Position numbers and translations under genes: made by a program. A stretch of DNA of 64,000 bases from Heliocidaris tuberculata (taxonomy: Eukaryota > Echinodermata > Echinoidea > Camarodonta > Echinometridae). Below the pieces are notes generated by a model. It was given only the letters and a program-made list of their open reading frames with translations. It was not told the DNA's origin and searched no databases. Numbering within the stretch: position 1 is the stretch's first letter; each line of letters opens with the position of its first letter. Below are positions 1-10,967 of this stretch, piece after piece. The stretch is from contig CM046837.1 in assembly GCA_025618425.1 (NCBI GenBank), forward strand, positions 28,345,059 to 28,409,058. Reading direction: 5' to 3'.

Positions 1-1128
1 ATCAGAAGCATACCCACTGTTCAACACACATGAATATATATATTATTATACACAATTTTCACCCAGGATATTAAATCTTCCCTAAAGCTTGAAACATAAA
101 AGACAGTTCTAACTTATCGATAGCCTTTTCAATATCAGCAATTAACATAAAACCAGGAAGGGCATGTTCATTTGTAAATTCAATCATATCTAAAGCTAAA
201 CGAATGTTCTCTCCAATTTACCGACCATGTAAAAAACCTGTTAATAGTCACTGCTAATAATACCCCATAAGACTTTCCGTAGTCTCAGAGCTAAACTTTT
301 AGCGATGAGTTTGTAATCTGTGTTCAATGCAGAGATAGGTCTCCAATTCTTTAAAAACAACGGATTTCGATCCTTCTTGGGGAATGAAATTTATAATACC
401 TCTTCTCTGATCCAATGATAATTTACCTTGTATAAATGAATAATTGAAAGTATCTAGCATGCTTTCTCCTAGTTTTTTGAAGAAGAAATTGTAAAATTCA
501 CAAAGAAATCTATCTGTACCTGGTGTCTTGTTATATTACTCATTGTTTTTAGAGTATTTACACATTCTTGCATTGTTATTAAACCTTCACATTTCTTTTG
601 TAAACCAGAAGACAATATGGGGCTTTCATTTCCCTGAGATAAAATATCATCGAGATCAACTTGAGGAGGATTACAAGAGGAGAAAACACTTTCATAATAC
701 TCTCTTATTGTGACAAGTATATCATCTTATGATGATACGATTGTGCCGTTATGGCAGCATAATTTAGAAATTGATTTTTGTCGCTGATATCTTTTCTCTA
801 GATTTATAAAATAACGTGTATTTCTTTCACTATTCTCAACCCAGTTTGCTTTAGATCTTATCATTGCATCTTCTGTTTCTTCTCATACCATACCTACAGG
901 ACTTTATCTCATCTTGAACAGATACTGATTTATTTTTAGCAAAACTAGACTCGAGAAAATTGAGCTTATCAATTAGAGTTTTCTCCTGTAGTCTGCCTTG
1001 CCTGGCTTTATCAACTGAATACTGAATTGTTATCGATCACATCTGGCATTTAAGAAAATCCGAAAATGTATTAGGATCCAAAACATTACGAAATTGTGTT
1101 TTGTTATCTGTTATACACATTCGGCAGT
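1..1128 (-). pseudogene. L1/Tx1-like LINE ORF2 fragment (linker plus N-terminal RT), copy A
   Basis: Read on the minus strand, this stretch gives the linker between endonuclease and reverse transcriptase followed by the first RT blocks of an L1/Tx1-type retrotransposon. Recognisable pieces are RGIINFIPKK, then NWRPISALNTDYKLIAKSLA near 280-400, and LQEKTLIDKLNFLES near 960-1000. Stops and frameshifts are frequent, so it is dead. It enters from the left window edge and stops near 1,128, where plus-strand polymerase sequence begins. The same boundary recurs near 39,172, 40,671 and 42,161, so LINE and polymerase were joined once and then copied. The clade call rests on recognised RT block wording, not on a search. 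Confidence 0.7.
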
Positions 1129-1139
1129 CAGACAAAACA

Positions 1140-2175
1140 AAAAATAGATGAATTTATAGAATAGTTGCACCATACCATTGCAAGAGGTGAACGGGGAAGT
1201 AAATTTAGAAGAAAAAAAAACAGAGAAAAAAAAAAGAAAAAAGAAGAGCGTTTTAAAGATGTTTAAACAAAAAAGCTTGGACTAGGAAAACACTGCTAAA
1301 AGTGTACTGGAATTTTAAAGAAGAGAGGAGATGTTGGCAATCAACCTCCTAGCCGGAGAAGATACTACGATAAAAAGAATACAAGTCATCATGTTTGGAA
1401 AGTAATAAACATATACAATTTGGTATAGAATAATCTCAATATTTTATTGAGGCAGTCGAGAAAATGCTTGAATTCTATAAAACAAGAATCTTAAAATTGA
1501 CCTGTTTCAATATGGTATTTCTATGAAATACCTGAAATACAGCCCTGATGCCCATTTCAGTGTGATCTCAGATAAAGAAAAAGATCTCTATTACACTTTT
1601 TGAGATAATCAGATGGGAGGTCCATCTACCTTTTACCGAGAACGTAGCGTAACGGTAATTCATGGAGGTAAGCCATGTGCCCCCCCCAAAAAAAAAGGGG
1701 GGGGGGGGCTCTGATACAAATGCATTGTATCTACACTCTAGTATCACGCAACGAATGCCAAAAGGACCCTTCGTGAGAAGAAGGATAGAAACATATCAAA
1801 TCCGACTACAAACATCCCCTAGCTCAAGAATGGTGGGAATACTAAAGATTTTGTAGAGAAATGCTGGTAACCAATCTGAAAAAAGAACTGGACTCCTTTC
1901 AGATTCTTGTGGATGAGTTTTACGCCGCAAACAAGACGAGTGTTTGAATTTCACGGATGTTACCTTCACGGACACCCATGTCACCTCACCAAAGGCCAGA
2001 CACATAACAGTAAACTGGGAAAATCTATGAAGGAATTATTACAAAAACCCCAGGGAAAAAAGAAGAAGCTTTACATTGTAGGTCTAGGTTTCGAGTATGT
2101 CTCTATTTGGGAATATAGATACCGCAATATCCGCAAGAACGACCCAAGGCTCAGTGCTTTTCTGTCAGACACACG
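1140..2175 (+). pseudogene. Decayed family B DNA polymerase, N-terminal part, copy A
   Basis: Fragments of a protein-primed-type family B DNA polymerase, as carried by Polinton/Maverick elements and adintovirus-like insertions in animals. Visible pieces, in shifting frames, are the segment before motif A (DLFQYGISMKYLKY near 1,500-1,530), the motif A-like DTNALYL at 1,713-1,733, and WEYRYRNIRKNDPRLSAFLS ending near 2,163. A stack of C, A and G homopolymers at 1,679-1,709 replaces coding sequence just before motif A. Stops are present between blocks. The gene is interrupted at 2,176 by a hAT-like element and resumes at 2,979. Viral or transposon origin is established for the family; which of the two applies here cannot be told from this fragment. 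Confidence 0.7.
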
Positions 2176-2978
2176 CAGTGGCGTATCTAGGTATTCTGGC
2201 GCCCGGGCAAACTCTCAAATCTCATTTAGAAATGATGATGAAAATGAGTTTAGATGCACATAACCCGGGTACCGGTTGTTGGCCCAAATTTGATGAGTTA
2301 TTGTATAAGCGAGGGAGCAACGCAACCGAGCGGCAGATTCTTTTTTCCTTTTCACCCCTCACATTGAAATTTCTTATGTATTTTAGTTTTACTAAAAAAC
2401 TAAAATAAAAAAACCCCCCAAAACAAGGAAATACATCGACCTAGCAATAGATTTTTGTTGTTGTTGTTGAAATTTTGAACATTCCTATTTTGGGGGCGCA
2501 AAATAAATAAAAATCCTGAAGAAATATATTTGAGGAATTTAGTAAGGCAATTGCAAGTCAAATTTATGATTTCTTTCGAATGTTCTATACTTTGAAAGTG
2601 CTTTTTATGCAATCCCATCTGGGGGAACAAAATTTAACAAGCTCCTGCCTTATGCGAGAGGGGGGGGGGGGGCAAAGCAGCTAGAGTCAATTAATGGTCA
2701 ACACTTTAAAAATTCCATTTGGGGCGCAAAATAGCTAGATCTTGAACATAATTTTGCGAGGGAGCAAAGCGACCGAGCTTTAGAAAAATTTCACATTTCA
2801 AACCCTATAAAACACCCTTTCTAACTCATTTTGTCCTTGACTGGGGCGCAAATAACCCTCAAGGACCATGAAATTTCTTGTATTTCTCGCGTTTTTTCTT
2901 TCTCTCTTTTGCCTTTTTTTTGCGCCCCTTCAAGTGCCGCCCGGGGCACGTGCCCCCTCCCCCCCGTAGATACCACTG
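2176..2978. mobile_element. hAT-A, non-autonomous hAT-like element in the polymerase gene, copy A
   Basis: Begins CAGTGGCGTATCTAGG and ends in the inverse of CAGTGGTATCTACGG. The right flank is CAGACACG (2,979-2,986). The left flank is CAGACACACG, the same 8-mer with an extra CA; copy B has the exact 8-mer on both sides. An 8-bp target duplication with CAGTGG-type ends is the hAT signature. The interior has no transposase. It repeats a GCGAGGG..CAAAGCGACCGAGC motif and holds long G or C runs. Confidence 0.75.
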
Positions 2979-3879
2979 CAGACACGTTCCCCCACCCAAA
3001 TTCCGTCATGAGTTGAACCCAGAGAGGCTTCTCTCTGCTATACACGAAGGTTTTCTGTTTGGCTTTGTTCAGTGTGACATCCACGTCCCTCATGACCTCA
3101 AAGAACACTTTTTTGAAATGTTCCCCATTTTCAAGAAAGTGGATATATCCAGTGAAGACATTTGAGATGTGATAAAAGCTTATCATGGTCATGAAAGCTC
3201 CTCTGCGTAACCTTATTGGAAGTATATTTGGTCAAAACATCTTACTCTATACACCATTACTCCAATAGTACCTGGGTTAGTGGTAACCAAATGTACCAAT
3301 TTGTAGAATACACACAAAGTTGACTGCTTCAGACTCTTTGGCCAAAGATGAATGTGGCCGATGCTTGACGTAAGGGGGACTTTGATCCTTTCAAGAGTAT
3401 CATTGCCGACACCATGAAATTAACCGGTGACTCATCTTACGGCAAGACCATTACCAATGAGGAAAGACATCCAAATGTAAACGTTTGCGACGAAGAGAAA
3501 GCACATAAACATGTTAACAACATTTGCTTTCAATCCAATATCAGAAGACTGCTACGAGGTTGATACGGCTAAGATAAAAATAAAAATGGACCTACCAGTT
3601 CCGGTTGGGCATGCCGTCTATCAACTAGAAAAAACTGCGCGTGTTACAATTTTATTATGATTTCCTTTTAATACGTTATTCTCTATGATTTTCAAATGTG
3701 CAAAATGGACACTGATTCTGCTTACATTTCCATATCATAAGATTCATTCAATAAAATCATTAAAGCAAGTATCTCAATAATGTACGAACAGTACAAATCC
3801 AACTGGTGCCCTCAAAATGATACCCTGAGATTGCCCGATATGATAAGATAACCCCGAGACTATTCACAGTGAAAGAGGA
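2979..3879 (+). pseudogene. Decayed family B DNA polymerase, catalytic half, copy A
   Basis: Continuation of the polymerase after hAT-A. In order: FGFVQCDIHVPHDLKEHF near 3,060-3,110; the motif B-like stretch KLTGDSSYGKT at 3,417-3,449; and motif C as MDTDSAYIS, with the metal-binding DTDS at 3,708-3,719. The motifs lie in different frames with stops between them, so no enzyme can be made. Motif B has Asp where family B enzymes usually have Asn, and copies B and C share this. The gene breaks at 3,879, where element T is inserted after GAAAGAGGA. The uninterrupted sequence survives in copy C at 57,828. Confidence 0.75.
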
Positions 3880-5418
3880 GGTAGAGGATAGTTCCTACAA
3901 CTCGCAGTTACCTTTCAATTTGACGTCATAGAAATGAATATGTATAAGCTTGCGAAGGCAATGTACGTAGTCTTGGTTCAAGTTGGAACACCAATAGGTC
4001 AGAGGTAGCTCAAAGAAGTGTCTGGCGGCTTGTTAGAGCAGTCAATAATAGCATGATCGAAGTGGGGAGGGGAGGTGGAGGGAGAGGTTGAGGGGGGGGG
4101 CATGCAGAGCCGACGTCCAAGCCCATTTGGGTTGGATTTTTGCTTCCCTCATGGGCAGGGGCGTCGGATGGTGGGGGGGGGGGGAGTGGCAATGAAGGTA
4201 TATAGTACCCTTCATGATTTTTTAACGCCTCTCAATTACCAGCTTCTCCATGGTTACATGAAGCAGACAGGGGCGGCGGAGCGTCTTTCAAAATGGGGGG
4301 GGGCACCAGCAAAAAAGGGGCACCTACAAGGGAGAATTTTGTGATATTGGCATTACCCGACAGTCTTATTAACATAATTAATACATTATCAAGTATCATC
4401 TTCTTCCTTTTTATTGTGGTTCTGGACACTGTCTCAGCTTTCCTTAATTAGCAGTTGTGTGTGATGGTCTAATGATCCATGTGCATGCGAGCGAAGCGAG
4501 CGTGCAAAAATTTTCAGACTTTTTTCTAACTCTGAAGTCCTTGGTTTGTGCATTATTTACAGCTATATATTGAAAATGACAACAACAAATCAATTTGGTG
4601 AAGGGAGGGGGGAGGGGAGATGTCGAACGACCTTTTGATTCGTACATTAACCCTGTCGTTTTTCTTTAGGATTACATCGATATCAACATACTTTATGGGA
4701 TATGCTTGTCATTGCTTGATTTCATTATGTATTATAAGACCTAGCGAGCATAGCGAGCGAGTTTGGGGAAAATTTTCGGAAAATATTACCCTTACTTGGT
4801 GTAAATTATGGGCACATTTGAGCGAGCGGAATGAGAAATCCTTCGCTTAGGACCTGGGAGTGGGATAGGCATTATGCCCTTCTTGCCTCCAACTCCACTG
4901 CCTTACATTGTAGTTGTAGTAATATGGGTACCTGTTACTAAAGCCGCACCGATTCTTTGAAGCTATAGATATATGACTCTTTTTTGTAGGAAACAGTGGG
5001 AAATATAGACAACATGGGGCATTTATCGGAAGAGGAAGGGGCGCTTATCAGTGGTGGAAAGGGGCACTTATATAAGAAGGTGAAAAGGCGCAATTATGAG
5101 AAGAGGAAAAGGGCACATATTAGATAGGGAAAGGGCCACTTATCAGAAGGGGAACGGGCACGTATTAGAAAATAAATGGGCACTTTTAGTAGTAAAAGGG
5201 GCAATTATAAGGGAGAAAGGGGGCATTTATTTTTCAGAAATAAAAAGGGCACCCTATATACACATCCGTGTTTACATTTATTTATTTAGCATGATTGATT
5301 TCCATTTGTATTACATTTTCATTCGTCAGGACCAATCTGTGAGTAATACAGATCTCTTGTTTTCTGATATCTGATTCTTGTGATGTAGAATAAATATATT
5401 TTACTGAAAACATCTATC

Positions 5419-6693
5419 TAGGGGCGTCGATCCTGGGGGGGGGGGGGCAGGGGGTGATTGCCCCCCCCCCCATAAAATATTGGGGGGCAAACATATCATT
5501 TTGCCCCCCCCCCCCCATAAATCCGGAGGTGTAAAATAAAATAAGGAAAAACTTATGCAAAACTCGGGAAAGGAAACCTTCCAAACAATGAAATACAAAA
5601 GGTTTTACATGGTCAGACTTCAATTTCGCCGCGCGGGAGCGCGCAAATTCTCTAATCTTTACTGCGTCATGTAACCGTGGAGAAGCTGTTTTTAAGAGGC
5701 GTTCCAAAAAATCATGCCATTAAAAAAACGTTCTGAACCTACATAATTCAGTTCAAAGTCTAAATTTTCATATTCATTTAGTTTTTTCTCTATTGTTTCA
5801 TATTTTATTAGTGTTTATTTTTTCTATTTTTTTGTGTTATATCTTCTCTACTCAATTTGCTGTTATGTAAGATATATTTTCCCCATCATTTTGTCGTTTT
5901 CCATGTGATATTATATTCCATTTTCTGTTCATGATATCGATATGCATACTTTATTTAAGTTCAAATTACCATCATATCTTTATCAAGGCTATGATGATCA
6001 GAGGCAGCGCTCCGGGGAAGGGGGGGGGGCAGGGGGGCAAAGTGCCCCCTCACTTTTTCAAGTACCCCCAAAGTGCCCCTTTTCATAGCTAATAAGTGCC
6101 TTTTCTTCTTATAGTACCCCTTTTCGTTCTAATCAGTATCCTTTTTACCTTCTGATGAGTGCCCCTTTTAACCTCAGAAATAAGTGCCCCTTTTGTTTTC
6201 TGATAAATGCGACATCGGTAGATATAGATATGGGTATGTATAAAGTGCACAAAGGAGCCTTATACATATAGCTCCAAATAATCAGAGAGGCTTCATAACA
6301 ATACATTCCCCTACTGATATCAGCACAATAGTGAGGCAGTGGAGCAGGGGGTAGGAGGGGCCCCAATGCCCTAAATCATACAAGAATGAGCAGTGCTCCT
6401 AAATTATAAAAGGAACGAGGACATTTTTTTCTAAAATTTTTCCAAAGCTCACTCGCTACGCTCGCTCGCATTTACTATTATCTTCTTATCATATTAGGAA
6501 AATCGCTGTATATAATTCAACACCCGTTGCCTTCAGCGTTAGAAATAAATAAATTTTTGTTGGTGCCCCCCCCCCCCCACTTTAAAAGACGCACCGCCGC
6601 CCCTGATGATGATTGCATTGAGTGCGAAATGATCATCGTTTAGGATAGGCTGTCTTGCCCCCCCCCCATCCGAAAAACGGATCGACGCCCCTG
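5419..6693. mobile_element. hAT-B, nested in the T1 left arm
   Basis: Ends are TAGGGGCGTCGATCC (5,419-5,433) and the inverse of CAGGGGCGTCGATCC (6,679-6,693). They are flanked by perfect 8-bp repeats CATCTATC at 5,411-5,418 and 6,694-6,701. The T1 right arm has the unoccupied site near 14,985 (inverted), where the two flanks are continuous. No transposase is present; the element is interrupted by hAT-C. A shortened relative begins at 46,069 in T2. Confidence 0.85.
5999..6605. mobile_element. hAT-C, nested inside hAT-B
   Basis: Flanked by perfect 8-bp ATGATGAT at 5,991-5,998 and 6,606-6,613. The left end is CAGAGGCAGCGCTCCGG and the right end is the inverse of CAGGGGCGGCGGTGCGTC. Its interior shares the AAGTGCCCCTTTT units and the CTCGCTACGCTCGCTCGC motif with the E segment of T, so it is a short relative of sequence in the T arms. 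No coding capacity. Confidence 0.8.
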
Positions 6694-7436
6694 CATCTAT
6701 CAAAAAAGAAGCTTCAAGTCTCTTTGTTTTTTTAACGGAATCTGCAATCTTCGGTACTGAACGGTTATAATTATGTAATCATTCATCCTTTTTAAAAATT
6801 GTTTACTAAATACACAAATAAATGATTAGGCCTCTTGATATGCAATACAGTTTCGTTATTAAATGACGGGTGCAAACTTTTGAAAATGTTGCCAGATTTT
6901 ATCATGTTGACAGTAACAACATTCTCTGATTTACACTTCAATTAGTCATATGTTGACTCGGTGCAAGGCGCCTCAAAAACTCCCCCCCCCCCCCCCCCCC
7001 CCATCCCCTTTCTTTACTCTAATCTCTTATTCAGGCTATAATTTTAAGCATATTGGCTAAGCTATAAAAGGTATATAGAGAAGTGTAAATAAGTATTGAC
7101 AAGTTTGTTTTAAGACATAGATGTAACGAATAACATGAAAGATAATAAGTAACTTTATCATTTAAAAAAAAAAAGGTGGGCCTAAGGGGGGAGTCGGTAG
7201 CCTCGCGATATTCGATTTTGGCACTGATTTAGATACTATAACCACCGAGGACCCTAAATTTCATTATCATATTACGCCCTATGAATTATGTAACAATACA
7301 ATCATGTGTGACGTCCAGGGTTTCTGTTGCTCCGTTGTCATGATCGCTTTTTATAATACCATGTATTTCTAAACGTCTAATATTGACTCTGTTATGTGTA
7401 TGGATCATGATTTCAAAATAGTATCTCTCACAGGGG

Positions 7437-8827
7437 CAGTGGCGTATCCAGTAATTTGTAAAGGGGGGGGGGACTAAATGCAGGGCTCTTAAGTTTGGGG
7501 AATTGCTTGGAGGGAGATTCGTATGTTCTTCTTCTCGCCAGCCCTCTGAAAGTCGCTCAGTGTCGGGGGGGGGGGGCAGGCGCGCCGGAAGCAGTTTGGG
7601 ATGGGGGGGGGGGGGCAAACATTCAAGGGGCTCACCTTTCAAGGACTCATGTCTTCTCACCCCTAAAAAAACACACACGCTTTCCCACCCTCTCACAACA
7701 ATACAGATCCTTCACAATTGAAGGTTTTCGGTAACACCATGTGGGAGCCTCTGTGAAAAGGTTGTTGATATATTCTTTCGTGAAAAATAACCCACTTATG
7801 GGCGTTTAGAGGAATTTAGGAGAATAAGTGGGTTATTTTTCACGAAAGAATATATCAACAGCCTTTTCACAGAGGCTCCCACATGGTGTTACCGAAAACC
7901 TTCAATTGTGAATACTCACTCACCATGGAAACCTACAGAGAACATCTAATACAGATCCTACTAATAAATCAAATTTTTACTCGAAAATTCTCTGACAAGC
8001 AAAAAAAAAAAAAAAAAAAAAAAAAAGGTTATCAGCATTTTTGGGGTGTATTTTTACTGGAAAATTCTCTGACAAGCAAAAAAAAAAAAAAAAAACACAC
8101 CAGAATTATGCTAAAATTCTGCTAAATTTTGTCAAATTATGCTAAAGCGGTCAAAATTCTGCCAACTCTGGCAACCTTGCGTCTAATACAAAACCTCCAC
8201 TACGTTAAAGTTTAAAGTTTGAATGCTTTATCTGTCTTCAGTGATCTCCATGCATACGAAAAATGAATACAAAGGCTTACAATTACGTAATAAAGCAATC
8301 AAGCTTTTAATATACACACGATTTTTACTCCTTTACTATTGATTTTTTTTTTTTTTTTATGGGGGGGGGGCTTTTTTTTTTGGGGGGGGGGCGAAAATGT
8401 ATTTTGCCCCCCACTTTTTCGTTTGGGGGGCGACCGCCCCCCCTGCCCCCCCCCCATTTCCGGCGCCTATGGGGGGGGGTATCCGATTTTATATGGGTCC
8501 AGTTTTCCTCCATAATTCTCTGACAAGCAACAACAACAACAACAAAAAATTACAAAACAAACAAAAAGGTATCAGTTCGAAAAGGGAGATTCGTATTTTT
8601 TTTGGTCTCGCCAGCCCTCCAGTCGCTAGTCGCTCAGTGGGGGGGGGGGGGGGGGATTTCCCCTATCCCTCCAAAAGTCGCTTAGTAGGGGGTATCAGAT
8701 TTTATGGGGTCCAAAATTCTCTGACAACCAAAAAAAAAAAAGAAAAAAAAAGAGGAATAAGTTCTATAAGGGGAGACAAGTGCCTCTGCTCCCCCCCCCC
8801 CCTCCCTCGCTAGTGCATACGCTAGTG
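7437..8827. mobile_element. hAT-D, non-autonomous element carrying a palindrome
   Basis: Flanked by CACAGGGG at 7,429-7,436 and 8,828-8,835. The left end CAGTGGCGTATCCAGTA pairs with the inverse of the right end CACTAGCGTATGCACTA, 13 of 17 matching. X-b at 11,840-11,850 gives the corresponding unfilled site. Inside are G and C runs, the 87-bp palindrome, and four copies of a short AATTCTCTGACAAGCA module, each followed by an A-rich or CAA tract (near 7,988, 8,065, 8,514 and 8,715). No transposase. Confidence 0.75.
7713..7910. repeat. 87-bp near-perfect palindrome
   Basis: Left arm 7,713-7,799 and right arm 7,824-7,910 are inverse copies with a single mismatch over 87 bp (G:T-compatible in RNA), separated by a 24-nt spacer. 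Transcribed RNA would fold into a long hairpin. The arms carry no recognisable protein or repeat family and occur once in this window. Confidence 0.9.
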
Positions 8828-9036
8828 CACAGGGGAAGACAATATTTGTTTGGCTATTTGATTGTTTCACTGGTGTATGGTCTTTTATAGTCGGGTAACA
8901 CATGTAGGCCTATTCGATTTCCATAGGCTTAAACCTGCGTTTGTAAAGCTATTCGTTCTTTAAAAAGAATACACATCTTTTGACAGAAACATTATTTGGT
9001 AGCGTTTATTTTTTTCGTTTATTTTTGGGGGTAAAT

Positions 9037-9300
9037 CACTAGCGGGCAAGGGGGCAAGGGGGCAGACTGCCCCCTGACAACTTTTGACACAAAAAATTGT
9101 CCCCCCCCCCCCCTTTTTTCGAACTGATAACTTTTTTGTTGTTGTTGTTGTTGTTGCTTGTCAGAGAATTATGGAAGAAAACTGGGCCCCCTAAAATCTG
9201 GCGAGAAGAAAAAGATACGAATCTCCCTCCAAGCAGTTCCTAAAAGTTGACAACCCTGCATTTGTGTGCCCCCCCTTACAAAATCCTTTCTACGCCACTG
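9037..9300. mobile_element. Small hAT-like element in X-a
   Basis: Left end CACTAGCGGGC, right end the inverse of CAGTGGCGTAGAAAGG. Flanks GGGTAAAT and GGGGAAAT are nearly the same if the right end is shifted by one base. X-b lacks this insertion at 13,397-13,410. The inside holds G and C tracts, a GTT repeat and an inverted copy of the CTGACAAGCA module of hAT-D. Confidence 0.5.
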
Positions 9301-9506
9301 GGGGGAAATACTACATAATTGTAACATAATATGAAAGAACTAATCTTAGATTTGAATTATGTTTATCTACCAAGTAAAATCGCTAAAAATCAAGCTGCAA
9401 TTAAAGATGTATAATTTTTGGCCATGGTACTCGAATTTCCCGAAAGGATCAAAATCACAAGATCGTCATAAAAAATACGTTGAGCCATAACTATTTATTG
9501 TGAATC

Positions 9507-9572
9507 TCTCTCTCTCTCTCTCTCCCTCCCTTTTTCATTCGCCCTTCTCTCTCTCTCTCTCTCTTTCTCTCA
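9507..9572. repeat. (CT)n microsatellite
   Basis: Two CT runs separated by CCCTCCCTTTTTCATTCGCC. The X-b copy has the same structure at 13,517-13,580. Confidence 0.9.
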
Positions 9573-10049
9573 CTCCATTTTTTCCTCATTTATCTCCTTA
9601 AATGTTTTTTTATTTAACCTCAAATTACCACGTTCTGACAGGCCATAATTATTCTACTTCAGAAGCAGTGAACGCGCTATACGAGGGGGAGCATCAGCTG
9701 CAGCAATAATATAATCTTCGAAGGTGAAAAACTACTTTTATTGATTAGAAAGTCACATCACAGAACGCAAAACAAAATATTTCAAAATATATTGATCAAA
9801 ACACCCTTGAAATCAAATTCTGATACTTTCACCCGTTATCAACTGCATACACAATGTCAGGTGTTGCCAGCAGGGGCTGCAACTCATTTATTTATTACAT
9901 GTATTAATTTTGTCAACAAAATGTTTCATCCCGCGGTGAAGATCATACATGGGCTCAGGCGTAGAGCCTTCACAGTAAAAAAAACATTATAATTGTCTAA
10001 TTAAAAAAAAAAAAAAGATCTTCCTTTCTGGAACGAGAAACTTGACTAA

Positions 10050-10967
10050 AACTTTTTAGTTTAGTTTTAGTTTCAGTTTTATTTTCATTTCCAACAGAAC
10101 AGTGATTTTAACAAGAAATCAAATGTACAATTCAATATTCAATAACAAAATACATTTTACATGGTTTAAAGTTATAAAATAGAAAGTATACATAGACATC
10201 CAGTATAATAGTATTTTTGTTGTTGTTTTTTTTTTAAAGTTAAACCTGTGGAAATGGAGGGATCCACTGAAAAGCAAAGCTTGTAGTATGTGGATCCCTC
10301 GAAATAATGACAAACGTATTTTTTTTAACATGTAAATATATTGACCAGAAAAAATATATAGATATACATAGATTACCAAAAAGTGGCAGAATAATAATAC
10401 AATTATAAATCCATAATTTGAGAACTTGTTACGACACGTATATAGTATGGTGAACATAATAAAAAGAATATAAGACAACATAAATTAAAGCAAGGGAAGA
10501 GAAAAATACAAGGATAGTAAATGTTGCTGCATATGTGAAGAGTAAAGAAAAAGAGAGGAGAGGTGGAGAGGAGGAGAGAGAGAGGGAGAGAGCACACGAT
10601 GTGCATACTACAGGGGTAGTGACCATAATTATAGTAAGTTGCATATAGAGCGTAAAGACATGACGGGAAGGATAAATGCATTTTAAAAAAAGGCGAGACA
10701 TGATTAGACTATGCACTGATATTAATTTGTATTGTAAGAAAGTATAAGAAACAATTTCAATTTCCTTTTAAATGAATAAAGTGAGGGGGCAAGTTGAATG
10801 TCATTATGAAGAGAGTTCCAAAATTTGGGGGCTGTATAAATAAACGTGTTTTGAGCTAGAAGGGTTCTCAACAGAGGTAGATGAAAGTCATTACAGCGCC
10901 GGGTTGGGTACTTATGAGAGGATTTATTTTGGGTGAACATATCATCAAAAACGGAAGGAAGCATGTT
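10050..10967 (-). pseudogene. 5'-truncated LINE 3' fragment (CR1/L2-like tail)
   Basis: The minus strand encodes the far C-terminus of a non-LTR retrotransposon polyprotein (MLPSVFDDMFTQ, HKYPTRRCNDFHLPLLRT, APKFWNSLHNDIQ, SFKRKLKLFL) at about 10,725-10,965. A 3' untranslated region follows, ending in an A-rich ACTAAAACTAAACT tail near 10,050-10,080. The upstream RT domain is absent, as expected for 5' truncation during insertion. The sister sequence at 46,735-46,746 and the X-b copy at 14,190 run straight through the insertion point, giving two empty sites. No clean target duplication is visible. The CR1/L2 assignment is from the tail wording only. Confidence 0.7.

Larger units (their letters stand above)
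3880..7288 (+). repeat. Left inverted arm of T1 (S plus E segments)
   Basis: S (3,880-4,190) includes GACGTCATAGAAATGAATAT. E (4,203-5,410 and 6,702-7,288) includes AGCGAAGCGAGCG repeats near 4,490, a run of degenerate AAGGGGCACTTAT-type units near 5,030-5,230, and several G tracts. E recurs inverted at 14,453-16,092 and 49,370-49,980, and direct at 44,885-46,480 and 63,790-64,000. No gene is supported; short reading frames across it cross G runs and are not conserved as protein. Confidence 0.7.

Noticed and set aside
4010..4344. Small proteins rich in Gly or Pro over G/C runs (also 7,286-7,734, 8,397-8,813 and 49,688-50,104)
   Set aside because: They cross homopolymers of variable length, and their frames are not kept between T copies.
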